From contig NZ_CP066779.1 in NCBI RefSeq assembly GCF_016598535.1, forward strand, positions 5,640,053-5,704,052: 64,000 nt of DNA. The letters run 5' to 3'. The DNA comes from Rhodococcus sp. P-2. Its GTDB lineage: Bacteria > Actinomycetota > Actinomycetes > Mycobacteriales > Mycobacteriaceae. The translations under genes were made by a program, and so were the position numbers. Position 1 is the stretch's first letter; the number at the start of each line of letters is the position of its first letter. The notes beneath the pieces were generated by a model. That model made no database searches. It was given only the letters and a program-made list of their open reading frames with translations, and was not told the origin of the DNA. Below, one piece after another: positions 1-8,734 of this stretch.

Positions 1-1
1 G

Positions 2-841
2 CAGCCCTGGGATTCGGCGGCGTCGGAAGGTGCGGGCGCCCGGCGAGCGGCGATGAGTCTGACCGCCGGCTTCGCTTTGGGTGCGGGTGCTGCGGGAATC
101 TTGGCGCAGTGGGCGCCCATGCCGAGTGCGTTGGCGTACGTGCTGCACATCGTGATCACCGTGGCTGCGGGCGTGGCGCTGTGGCGTGCGCCTGAAACCC
201 GGCCGGCGCAGGAGAAATCCGAGCGACGCAGGTTGATCGACGACCTCAAGATCCCCTCGGCAGGCCATCGCAGATTCCTCTACGTCGTTGTTCCCTTGGC
301 CCCGTGGGTGTTCGGTGCTGCCAGTGTCGCGTATGCAGTGATTCCATCGCTGATGACCGGGCACAGTGGCGATGCGCCCGTGGCCTTTTCGGCTCTGCTG
401 TGCATGGTCGCGCTGACGTGCGGGTTCGCGATTCAGTCATTGGGGCGCAAGATCGATACCGACCGCAGCGCGCGGGGCGCTCTGGTGGCGCTGGTGTTTC
501 TGGTGGTCGGTATGGCGGCTGCCGCTCTGGTCGCGTCGACGCTGACCGTGGCGGTTGCGATCGTCGCTGCAGCGATTCTCGGCTGTGGGTACGGCATGGC
601 ATTGGTGTCCGGATTGCTGGAGATCCAGCGAATTGCGGGGCCGGATGATCTGGCAGGGCTGACGGCAGTGTTCTACTCGATCACCTATATCGGATTTGCC
701 GTGCCGGCACTGCTGGCGATGCTGTCGGAAAGCATTCCGGCGCTGAGCTATACGGTGACGCTCCTGTTCGGATCCGTTGCCGCGGCTGCTTGCCTGGTGC
801 TGATCCTCTTCAAGTCACGTTCGCATCTTCCGGCTGTCTGA
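2..841 (+). CDS. MFS transporter, C-terminal part (5' end outside window)
   Basis: The reading frame is open to the first base of the window, so the gene starts upstream; an internal ATG at 53 is not the true start. The visible 279 residues carry about eight hydrophobic segments separated by short charged loops, with a basic central loop (residues KSERRR then a GHRRF turn) typical of the cytoplasmic loop between the two six-helix halves of major facilitator transporters. It ends in a basic tail. Substrate cannot be told from this fragment; a drug or metabolite exporter is the usual role of similar actinobacterial proteins. A GC-rich hairpin follows the stop. Confidence 0.75.
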   Translation, partial: QPWDSAASEGAGARRAAMSLTAGFALGAGAAGILAQWAPMPSALAYVLHIVITVAAGVALWRAPETRPAQEKSERRRLIDDLKIPSAGHRRFLYVVVPLAPWVFGAASVAYAVIPSLMTGHSGDAPVAFSALLCMVALTCGFAIQSLGRKIDTDRSARGALVALVFLVVGMAAAALVASTLTVAVAIVAAAILGCGYGMALVSGLLEIQRIAGPDDLAGLTAVFYSITYIGFAVPALLAMLSESIPALSYTVTLLFGSVAAAACLVLILFKSRSHLPAV

Positions 842-851
842 TGCCGCCGGC

Positions 852-877
852 CCGCCGACTCCGGTGAGAGTCGGCGG
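852..877. terminator. Bidirectional hairpin terminator
   Basis: CCGCCGACTC pairs perfectly with GAGTCGGCGG across a six-base loop. It lies between the convergent MFS gene and the flotillin gene, with no T-tract, as is common in high-GC actinobacteria. Confidence 0.6.
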
Positions 878-888
878 ACCGGGATCAA

Positions 889-2460
889 TCACGCGTCTAC
901 AGTTGCGGACCCGTTCTCAGAACTGTGAACCGAACTGTGTGTCGTACCAGCCGGAACCGATGCGGTCTTGTTCAGGCCGTTGAGCAATCCGGTGATATCG
1001 ACGCCTGAGCTCTCCAGAGTTTCGATGACGCCGGCAATCACCTGGGGGCTGATGCCCAGGATCGAGCCGATCGAACCCTGCGCCCCGTCACTTCCCCCGA
1101 CGATGGAGATGCGATCGATGTCGCCGACCGGCTTCGCTGCCGCCGCGGTGGCGTCGACCAGCGCCGCCAGAACGTCAGGCAGAGTGAGCAACTGCGCGGC
1201 CTGCGGGGTGTAGGAGTTGAGTGCCTCGGCGATCTGACGCTTACCCGCAGCCTCCGCTTCGAGTTTGGCGCGCAAACCATCTGCCTCGGCTTGCTGCTCG
1301 GCGCGAACTGCGTCGGCCGCTACCTTGCGGCCGTCAGCTTCGGCTTCCAGACGTGCTCGCAGACCGTCTGCGTCAGCCTGCTGCTCGGAGCGAACGGCGT
1401 CGGCGACGAGCTTTCGTGCATCAGCCTGAGCGCCACCGGCCTGCCTCGCGGACTCTGCCTGTGCCTGGGCGCGGAGGATCGCAGCCTGTCGCTCGCCCTC
1501 TGCGCGTGCGATGGAAGCTTGCCGTTCGGCCTCGGCCGGCGCGATGACGTCTGCCTGCAATGCGGCTTCCGATTGCTGGGCGCGTCGACGCTCGACCTCG
1601 GTGCGAGCTTCGACGCGGGCCGCCTCGGCCTGCTCACGTGCGATGCCGACGGCCTTCTCCGCTGTTGCCTGCGCGAGAGGTCCGGCCTGGTCGGCTTCGG
1701 CGTTCTCGGCTTCGGTCTGTGCTCGCAGACGAGCGAGTTCGACGTCGCGCTTCTGATTCGCACTCGCGATCGCGGTGTCGGCTTCGGCCTGTGCGACGGA
1801 CCCGGCCTGGCGCGCCTTTGCCGACTGGATCTGCGAATCACGTTCGGCTTCAGCGGTTCCGATCGCGGCGTCACGCTTGACCTCGGCGATTCGACGCTGA
1901 CCGAGCGATTCGAGATACCCGTTGAAGTCGGAGATTCCCGCGATCTTGATGACATCGACTTCCATGCCGATGCGGGCGAGGTCGCCGCCGGCCTCCTCGA
2001 CAACACTGCGGGCGAGGGAGTCGCGGTTGGAGTTCAGGTCCTCGACGGTCATGGTTGCGGTGATTCCGCGCAGGCTACCTGCGAGGATTTCGTTGATCTG
2101 CTGCTGGAGTTCGTCGAGGTCGGAGGTCAGGAATCGTTGCACGGCAGTCTGAACCGCTTCGTCAGCGGAGCCGATCCGTACCAATCCGACTGCTTCGACG
2201 TTGACCGGAACACCGTCGTTGGAGAGCGCGTTCTTGAGGTTGATGCTGACGTTGAACGGCTCGAGCGACATGATGTCGACGCGTTCGATGCCGGGAATCT
2301 TGAACCGGGCACCGCCGCGTACCACTTTCGGCTTGCCTCGACCGGTGAAGACCGCCACTTCGTTCGGCGGGACCTTGACGTAGTTCTTCACGTAGATCGC
2401 GGGGAGAACGATGAAGATGATTACCGCGACTACAACCGCAATGATGATGATTGGCAGCAT
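889..2460 (-). CDS. Flotillin-like SPFH/band 7 membrane scaffold protein
   Basis: 523 residues. An N-terminal membrane anchor (about 1-27, very Ile/Val-rich) is followed by an SPFH/band 7 domain (about 28-200) and a long Ala/Glu/Arg/Gln-rich coiled coil (about 190-410) with two near-identical stretches built on 'ADGLRA(K/R)LEAEA'. The C-terminal part (about 420-523) resembles the flotillin C-terminus. Flotillins organise membrane microdomains and are usually membrane-anchored with the body in the cytoplasm. The gene is 11 bases downstream of an NfeD-type gene on the same strand, the standard flotillin/NfeD pairing, so both are probably one transcript. The bulky repeat-rich coil makes long open frames appear on the opposite strand; these are shadows. 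Confidence 0.88.
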   Translation of the reverse strand: MLPIIIIAVVVAVIIFIVLPAIYVKNYVKVPPNEVAVFTGRGKPKVVRGGARFKIPGIERVDIMSLEPFNVSINLKNALSNDGVPVNVEAVGLVRIGSADEAVQTAVQRFLTSDLDELQQQINEILAGSLRGITATMTVEDLNSNRDSLARSVVEEAGGDLARIGMEVDVIKIAGISDFNGYLESLGQRRIAEVKRDAAIGTAEAERDSQIQSAKARQAGSVAQAEADTAIASANQKRDVELARLRAQTEAENAEADQAGPLAQATAEKAVGIAREQAEAARVEARTEVERRRAQQSEAALQADVIAPAEAERQASIARAEGERQAAILRAQAQAESARQAGGAQADARKLVADAVRSEQQADADGLRARLEAEADGRKVAADAVRAEQQAEADGLRAKLEAEAAGKRQIAEALNSYTPQAAQLLTLPDVLAALVDATAAAAKPVGDIDRISIVGGSDGAQGSIGSILGISPQVIAGVIETLESSGVDITGLLNGLNKTASVPAGTTHSSVHSSENGSATVDA

Positions 2461-2471
2461 GTATCGAGTCC

Positions 2472-2987
2472 TTAGATCGCGTCGTCAACCGTGACGACGT
2501 GAAGGTATTGATCGTCTACATCGGCGATGTAGACGGTGGTGCCGGTGGTGAGCGCGATCGGCTGTGCACTGACGGCCTTGGCCTGCACGCGATTGCCTTC
2601 GGCGTCGACGAACGAGACTTCTCCCCAACCTTCGGCTGCGATGGTGAGGGTGACCGTGCCCAACAGCCCGGAGTATGAAGCTCGCCCGATGTGCGAATTA
2701 TCTTGTTGTTCAAGGAGATAGGGAAGGAGAAGGCCGCGTGTGACGACAACGAGAACGGCGGCGAGTGCGAGTGCTGCAGTCACTGTTGCCAACGTCGGAG
2801 CGTCCGCGAGAGTGGCAGCAACGCCGCCGGCGCCGAAGCCGAAAAGTGCTGTGGCCAACGTTGTCAGGCTCAGAAATGGCAGCCCGTCTGCGTGGCCGCC
2901 GCCCAGATCTGCAACCTCGCCGACGGCAAAGGCTCCGATCAGAGCGACAACTCCGATCACGAAACATATTGTGAATACAACGAACAT
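2472..2987 (-). CDS. NfeD-like membrane protein, partner of flotillin
   Basis: 171 residues: an N-terminal hydrophobic segment (1-22), two more membrane segments (about 42-60 and 66-92), then a soluble beta-rich C-terminal domain (about 105-171) with the Gly-rich opening 'GLLGTVTL' and alternating beta pattern of the NfeD OB fold. Short NfeD proteins without the ClpP-like protease domain (YuaF type) pair with flotillins and localise with them in the membrane. ATG start with a G-rich ribosome site just upstream. First gene of a two-gene operon with the flotillin gene. Confidence 0.75.
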   Translation of the reverse strand: MFVVFTICFVIGVVALIGAFAVGEVADLGGGHADGLPFLSLTTLATALFGFGAGGVAATLADAPTLATVTAALALAAVLVVVTRGLLLPYLLEQQDNSHIGRASYSGLLGTVTLTIAAEGWGEVSFVDAEGNRVQAKAVSAQPIALTTGTTVYIADVDDQYLHVVTVDDAI

Positions 2988-3405
2988 CGATCCCCCGATC
3001 TACCTGTCGAGGAAGCGCGCCCTGAAGTTTTTGTCGTCGGGGTCGTCCCTCGGCCCATCTATATAGTAAAGGTAAGACAAAGCTAATCGGCGCATTCGGA
3101 ATGTTTCGGCGTGGTGTGCAGCGGCTCGTTGCGGAACGGAAATCAGGTCACGCCGGTCGACTGTTGCCCGGCGATGCTCGACATTGCGTCAGGTCGTGCC
3201 GATGCCGCTGGGGTGAGTGCATCGAAGGACTTCGTGAACAGCGAAGTGCTGGATCTTCCGAAGGGATCGGCGCACTGCCTACCGTGATGGCGCCGGTAGC
3301 CGACGGCGTGCTGGCCGTACATGCACACCGCCCGACTGTTTCAGATCATCGGGCGGCGTGCGTCGAGGTCCGTTCGTCGAAGCCTGTTCGTCAAAATCCA
3401 GTACG
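2988..3405. other. Intergenic region, promoter side of the NfeD-flotillin operon
   Basis: 418 bases without a convincing gene. An AT-rich island around 3057-3085 (TATATAG on the top strand) is the most likely promoter for the leftward operon. A 109-codon open frame on the plus strand (3101-3430) is Arg/Gly-rich in the manner of out-of-frame high-GC DNA and runs into the end of the peptidase gene; I do not call it. Confidence 0.4.
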
Positions 3406-4722
3406 TCACATCCGCGGTAACAGGCGTTGATTCAGCCAAGCGTCCCACAGAGGCCGCAGTGGAGTATCGGTGAAACGTGAAGCGAGATCGGTGAATTGCT
3501 CGGTACTGACCGTGCTGTGTCGATGCTTCGTGGTCCACTGGCGGATCAGTTCGAAGAACTTCTCGTCTCCGAGAACGCCGCGCAGGGCGTGCAGAGTCAA
3601 CGCGCCCCGCTTGTAGATTCGATCATCGAACATGTGGGCAGGCCCGGGATTGCCGATGATCAAGAACTGGGGTTTCCGCCGGAGTCCCTGATAGGCGTTG
3701 GCGGCCAGTTGGTCAGAGGACGGGCCACCGGAATTCTCGGACCAGATCCACTCCGCGTAACAGGCAAAGCCTTCGTGTAGCCAGATGTCGCACCATTGTC
3801 CGAGAGTGAGACTGTTACCGAACCACTGGTGGGCAAGCTCGTGCGCGACAAGACGTTCGGAGCCGCGCCTACCTGTGCAATGGTTGGCTCCGAAGATCGA
3901 GAGCCCCTGCGCTTCGATGGGGATTTCGAGCTCGTCGTCGGTGACGACAGCCGTGTAGTCGGCAAAAGGATACGGGCCGAACAGTTTTCCGAAGACTTCC
4001 AACATTTGTGGCTGACGTCCGAAATCGATGTCGAACGCTGCGCGTAGCCGCGGCGGGTGAACGGCGAAGACCGGCACCGGGCCGGCGCTCACCTGCCGAT
4101 GCTCGTACTGGCCGATCTGAATGGTGGCCAGGTAGGTTGCCATCGGTTCGGTCTGCTCGTAGACCCACGTCGTCTGACTCGCGCGGGTCTGCTTGCGGAT
4201 CAGCTTGCCGTTGGCGAGAGCGTAGAACGGTGAATCGGTGGTGATCGAAATGCGGTACGACGCTTTGGAAATCGGGTGGTCGTCGCACGGGAACCAGGAC
4301 GCCGCGCCGTTGGGCTGACTTGCGACCAGGATTCCTTCGTCGAGTTCCTCCCAGCCGACTTCGCCCCACAGACTCCTGATCGGCTCGGGATTGCCGTTGT
4401 AGGCGATGGTGACCGACAATGCGCCGCCGGCGGGGATCTTGGCGGACGGCGTGACGATCAGCTTGTTGTTCTGGTGCGCGTACTTCGTGCCGCGGGCACC
4501 GTTGACCGACACCTTCGACACCTGCAGGTTCTGTGCGAGGTCGAAGCTGAACTTGGATCTGCTCTCGGTGGTGACTGCGGTGATGACAGCTTTGCCGGCG
4601 AGCCGGTTGCTGAAGACCTTGTAGGTCAGTTCCAGTTCGTACCGAGACACGCGGTAACCGCGGTTGCCGTTGTGTGGCAGGTACGGATCGATCGGCTCCT
4701 CGAGCATTCTGTTCGGCTTCAC
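3406..4722 (-). CDS. M1 family zinc metallopeptidase (aminopeptidase N-like)
   Basis: About 438 residues. The zinc site is complete: HELAH near residue 295 and the second glutamate in LHEGFA about 19 residues later, the HEXXH-18x-E gluzincin signature of M1 aminopeptidases. Upstream lies the usual beta-sandwich domain. The exopeptidase loop reads IEAQG rather than the classical GAMEN, a variation common in short actinobacterial M1 enzymes. It lacks the large C-terminal helical domain of PepN, so it is a short form. No signal peptide is visible. Start chosen at GTG 4722 because it overlaps the stop of the upstream synthetase gene (GTGA); GTG 4734 or ATG 4707 are alternatives. The overlap implies translational coupling to the Pls-type synthetase, suggesting it acts on that polymer or its precursor; that link is inference. 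Confidence 0.85.
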   Translation of the reverse strand: MKPNRMLEEPIDPYLPHNGNRGYRVSRYELELTYKVFSNRLAGKAVITAVTTESRSKFSFDLAQNLQVSKVSVNGARGTKYAHQNNKLIVTPSAKIPAGGALSVTIAYNGNPEPIRSLWGEVGWEELDEGILVASQPNGAASWFPCDDHPISKASYRISITTDSPFYALANGKLIRKQTRASQTTWVYEQTEPMATYLATIQIGQYEHRQVSAGPVPVFAVHPPRLRAAFDIDFGRQPQMLEVFGKLFGPYPFADYTAVVTDDELEIPIEAQGLSIFGANHCTGRRGSERLVAHELAHQWFGNSLTLGQWCDIWLHEGFACYAEWIWSENSGGPSSDQLAANAYQGLRRKPQFLIIGNPGPAHMFDDRIYKRGALTLHALRGVLGDEKFFELIRQWTTKHRHSTVSTEQFTDLASRFTDTPLRPLWDAWLNQRLLPRM

Positions 4723-7700
4723 GACGCCACCCACGGCGCAATCGGATTGCCCTGCCAGCGGGTGGAGGGCGGAACGGTGTCACCTCGCATCACCAGAGAT
4801 GCAGGCCCTACCGTCGCTCCCGCGCCGATGCCGGCTGCGGGTAGCGCGACACAGTGTGGTCCCAGCGTTGCTCCTGCTCCCAGGGTGACGGTATCCATGG
4901 ACATGATCCGATCATGGAAGAGGTGAGTTTGCACGACGCACCCCCGTTCCACCGTTGCTCCGTCGCCCAAAGTCACAAGATCTGCCTCGGGTAGCCAGTA
5001 CGACTCACACCAAACGCCCTTGCCGATCTTTGCCCCGAGCCCACGTAGGAAGATGTTCAGTACGGCGGTACCAGTCGCCGCCCGCGCGAACCACGGCGCT
5101 GCGACGGTCTCGACGAATGCGTCGGCTACCTCGTTGCGCCAGACGAACGAACTCCACAGCGGATGCTCGACCTTGGCGATGCGTCCGACGACGATCCACT
5201 TGGCGGCGATGGTGATCGCGCCCGCCACTGCTCCGGCGACGAGCAGAACTACCCCGCTCAGCAGCGCAGCGAACCAGAATCCGACTGCACCGACCAGTGC
5301 TTCGAGGGCGAACAGAACACCGAGACCGATGCCGAACGTGACCATCACGGGGAGCAGTCGGCAGGTTTCGACCACTCCGCGGGCGATCTTGAGGCGCATC
5401 GGCGGATTGAACGTACGGGCGGCGTCGGTGTCCCCGGCAGCCCTTCTCAGTCGTACCGGTGGACTACCCAGCCACGATGACCCGGACTTCGCCTTGGACG
5501 GGGTAGCCGACAGAACCGCCACCAGACCGTTCTTGGGGACGCGTCGACCAGGTGCGGTCATACCGGAGTTGCCGAGGAACGCGCGCTTGCCGATCTTCGC
5601 CTGTTCGATGTGCATCCAGCCGCCGCCGAGGCCGTAGCTCGCAACCATGGTGTCGTCGGCGAGGAATGCGCCGTCGGCGACCGTCGTGAACTTGGGAAGG
5701 AGGAGCACGGTGGATGCTTCGACGTTCTTGCCGATCTTGGCGCCGAGGAGGCGGAGCCATCCCGGCGTCAGCAGGCTCGCGTAGAGCGGGAAGAGGAAGG
5801 TTCTGGCCGAGTCGAGCAGGCGTTCGGTCGCCCACACCTGCCAGCCGATGCGGCTGCGGACAGGGTGGTAACCGGGGGTCAGCCCGATCGAGAGAAGACG
5901 AACGGCCACCAGTGTGATGACTGCGAAGACGAGCAAACTCAGTATGGTCGCGACCGGAAGCATGATCAGCGATTGGAGCATGGCACTCGCGAGCGTGTCG
6001 GTGTCGCGAATCCACCAACCGATCAACGCGATTCCCGCCATCAGAGCGAAGATCGGCATTCCGGCCAGGAAGACCGAGGTGACGCCGTATACCGGTACCC
6101 AGCCGGGTGCGCGCTTCGGATGTTCTGCAGGCCACGGATGATTCGCTTTCCCGATCTTGGTGGCGGGGGATCCGGCCCATTGCTGGTTGGCCTTCACCCG
6201 ACCGAACACCGCAGATCCGGGTTCGACGACGGCGTCCCGACCGATACGCGCGCCGGGCAGAAGTGTCGAGCGTGAACCGACGGAGGCGCCGTCGCCGATC
6301 TTGATCTCGCCGATGTGAATGACGTCGCCGTCGATCCAGTGGCCGGAGAGGTCGACTTCGGGTTCGACGGAGCAGCCGTCACCGAGTTCGAGCATGCCGG
6401 TGATCGGGGGAAGCGTGTGGAGATCGACGCCGCTGCCGATATCGGCGCCGAGGGCACGTGCGTAGTAGAGCATCCACGGAGCACCCGAAAGATTGGCTGC
6501 GCCACTGGCTTCGGTGAGCCGCAGCGCGACCCACAGGCGCAGATGCTCGCTACCTCCTCGCGGGTACGTACCCGGTTCGAGTTTGCGCAGGAGCAGGCGC
6601 GCTCCGACGACGGCGATGGTCATGCGCCCGATCGGCGTGATGAACACGATGAACGCCAACAGGATCCACCACCACGAGACGGTGGGAGCCCAGCTGACGT
6701 CGACGAACCAGCCGAGGACGTTGTTCGCGATCGCCAGCCACGTCACCCACTGCAGTCCGGTGAGCGTCGTGAGCGGAACGGTGACGGCGATCTGCGCCAG
6801 CTGAGTCTTCAACGGTGTGGGAGCGACGATCCGGGGCTCCACAGTTGCGGTGGGCGCCAATTCGTCCAGATATTCGGCGAGCGACCCCAACCGTGGATGG
6901 TCGTAGAGCTGTGCGACGGTCACTTCGGGGAACCGCTCGCGTAGGGCGGTCACCAACTGAGCAGCGGAGAGGGATCCGCCGCCCACTTCGAAGAAGTCGT
7001 CGTCGAGTCCGGTGATCTGCGCGCCCAGGATCGAACCCCACAGACCGGCAACCCAGGCAGCGGTGCCGTCGAGCCCCAACGCGGCCCCGGCGTCCTCACC
7101 GGCACCGGGCAACGGCCAGGGCAACGCGTTGCGGTCGACTTTGCCCGATGTGCGCGTCGGAAGTTCGTCCATCAACGCCAGACGCGGCACGAGGGCCGCG
7201 GGTAGCTGCTCGCTGAGCAGAGCGTGAGCTGCCTTGAGGTCGAAGTCGGGATCCGTGCTCGCGATGTACCCGACGAGGAGTTGATTGCCGGCAGCCGTCT
7301 TCTTCACGGCGGCGGCAGCGCCGCTGACGCCCGGCAGGTTCTGCAAGGCGTTGTCGACCTCACCGAGTTCGATGCGCCGGCCGCCGAGCTTGACCTGATC
7401 GTCCGCGCGGCCCTGGAACATCAGGCCGGTGGTCTCGAGCCGGACCAGGTCGCCGCTTCGGTAGGCGCGTTCCCACCCGAGCGAGGGCATCGACGCGTAC
7501 TTCTCGGCGTCCTTCGCGGGATCCAGGTAACGGGCCAGGCCGACGCCACCGATCACCAGCTCGCCCACCTCACCGACTGCGACGGGATTGCTCTGCGCGT
7601 CGACGACGGCAAGGTCCCAACCGTCGAGGGGGAGTCCGATGCTGACGGGGCTCTTGCCGTCCATCAGTGCGCCGCAGGCGACGACGGTCGCCTCGGTGGG

Positions 7701-8636
7701 CCCGTATGTGTTCCAGACCTCGCGGCCCTCGACGGCGAGGCGCTCGGCCAGCTCGGGTGGGCAGGCTTCGCCACCGAAGATCAGGAGCCGAACGGCTTCG
7801 AGAGCTTCGGCCGGCCACAGCGAGGCAAGGGTCGGCACGGTGGAGACGATGCTGACGTCACGCGAGACCAGCCACGGGCCGAGGTCCATGCCGCTGCGGA
7901 CCAGGGAACGAGGCGCCGGAACGAGGCAGGCGCCGTGACGCCACGCGAGCCACATCTCCTCGCAGGACGCGTCGAATGCCACGGACAGTCCCGCGAGGAC
8001 GCGATCACCAGGTCCGATGGGCTCGTCCTGGAGGAACATGCGCGCCTCGGCGTCGACGAACGCCGCGGCATTGAGATGCGTGACCGCGACGCCCTTGGGG
8101 GTGCCGGTAGACCCGGAGGTGAAGATGATCCAGGCGTCGTCGTCGGGTTCGGGTTCGCGAACCGGCGGATGTTCGAGCCGCTTCGGCGCCGTCCCCGGCT
8201 GGATACCGTCGCCGGTGATGATCGCCGCTACCTGCGCTTCACCGAAGACCAACTCGGCGCGCTCTTCCGGATCGTCGGCGTCGACGGGCACGTACGCTGC
8301 GCCCGCCGCGAGGATCGACAGGATCGCCACGTACAGCGACCGTGAACCTGATGGCATCCTGATTCCGACGCGGTCACCTGCGCCGACGCCGGCATCACCG
8401 AGCCAGCGTGCGCCGAGCTCGATCTCGTCGAGCAACTCCGAGTACGACAGTGTGGTGTCGCCGTCGTCGATGGCAGGTGCTTCCGGGTTGGCCTCGGCTG
8501 AGGCCCGCACGATGTCGATGAGCGTGCGCGGCGCAGGTGCATGCGCCGACCGTAGGAATACGGACGGAATCCCGAAAGACTGTTCCGTCTCCGACTGCGA
8601 CTGGAGTGGCAAACCCGTTGGTCCTGTTCTACTCAC
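4719..8636 (-). CDS. Pls/PosA-type non-ribosomal peptide synthetase (epsilon-poly-lysine synthetase-like)
   Basis: 1305 residues, close to the size of streptomycete epsilon-poly-L-lysine synthetase (about 1319). Order: adenylation domain (about 35-510; core motif IIFTSGSTGTPKG at 170-182, YGPTEAT near 311-317, terminal TSGKVDRNAL with Lys499); carrier domain with DDFFEVGGGSLSA (phosphopantetheine Ser555); then six or so membrane segments alternating with three Gly/hexapeptide-rich domains, the membrane-bound peptide-bond-forming part of Pls. By alignment to the GrsA pocket I read specificity residues D222 A223 E226 S265 I286 G288 T310 V318 V319 K499, which differ from the remembered bacitracin-synthetase lysine code DAESIGSVCK at only two positions. 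So a lysine (or other basic amino acid) isopeptide homopolymer is predicted. No thioesterase is present. GTG start. Followed directly, with overlap, by an M1 peptidase. Confidence 0.88.
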   Translation of the reverse strand: MSRTGPTGLPLQSQSETEQSFGIPSVFLRSAHAPAPRTLIDIVRASAEANPEAPAIDDGDTTLSYSELLDEIELGARWLGDAGVGAGDRVGIRMPSGSRSLYVAILSILAAGAAYVPVDADDPEERAELVFGEAQVAAIITGDGIQPGTAPKRLEHPPVREPEPDDDAWIIFTSGSTGTPKGVAVTHLNAAAFVDAEARMFLQDEPIGPGDRVLAGLSVAFDASCEEMWLAWRHGACLVPAPRSLVRSGMDLGPWLVSRDVSIVSTVPTLASLWPAEALEAVRLLIFGGEACPPELAERLAVEGREVWNTYGPTEATVVACGALMDGKSPVSIGLPLDGWDLAVVDAQSNPVAVGEVGELVIGGVGLARYLDPAKDAEKYASMPSLGWERAYRSGDLVRLETTGLMFQGRADDQVKLGGRRIELGEVDNALQNLPGVSGAAAAVKKTAAGNQLLVGYIASTDPDFDLKAAHALLSEQLPAALVPRLALMDELPTRTSGKVDRNALPWPLPGAGEDAGAALGLDGTAAWVAGLWGSILGAQITGLDDDFFEVGGGSLSAAQLVTALRERFPEVTVAQLYDHPRLGSLAEYLDELAPTATVEPRIVAPTPLKTQLAQIAVTVPLTTLTGLQWVTWLAIANNVLGWFVDVSWAPTVSWWWILLAFIVFITPIGRMTIAVVGARLLLRKLEPGTYPRGGSEHLRLWVALRLTEASGAANLSGAPWMLYYARALGADIGSGVDLHTLPPITGMLELGDGCSVEPEVDLSGHWIDGDVIHIGEIKIGDGASVGSRSTLLPGARIGRDAVVEPGSAVFGRVKANQQWAGSPATKIGKANHPWPAEHPKRAPGWVPVYGVTSVFLAGMPIFALMAGIALIGWWIRDTDTLASAMLQSLIMLPVATILSLLVFAVITLVAVRLLSIGLTPGYHPVRSRIGWQVWATERLLDSARTFLFPLYASLLTPGWLRLLGAKIGKNVEASTVLLLPKFTTVADGAFLADDTMVASYGLGGGWMHIEQAKIGKRAFLGNSGMTAPGRRVPKNGLVAVLSATPSKAKSGSSWLGSPPVRLRRAAGDTDAARTFNPPMRLKIARGVVETCRLLPVMVTFGIGLGVLFALEALVGAVGFWFAALLSGVVLLVAGAVAGAITIAAKWIVVGRIAKVEHPLWSSFVWRNEVADAFVETVAAPWFARAATGTAVLNIFLRGLGAKIGKGVWCESYWLPEADLVTLGDGATVERGCVVQTHLFHDRIMSMDTVTLGAGATLGPHCVALPAAGIGAGATVGPASLVMRGDTVPPSTRWQGNPIAPWVAS

Positions 8637-8734
8637 GAAACTTAGAGTCCTGCGAACTGTCGAGTTGAAAGTCTCATGACAAGTTTGCGAGTTGGTGAAC
8701 AGATATGCCTAATGCAACATGCCGAACGTGCCGG

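Noticed and set aside
1291..2475. 394-codon open frame on the plus strand opposite the flotillin gene
   Set aside because: It mirrors the Ala/Glu repeat region, has no ribosome site and gives a Leu/Cys/Gly-rich sequence typical of antisense high-GC coding DNA.
3101..3430. 109-codon open frame on the plus strand
   Set aside because: Arg/Gly/Cys-rich composition, no ribosome site, and its end runs into the peptidase gene.
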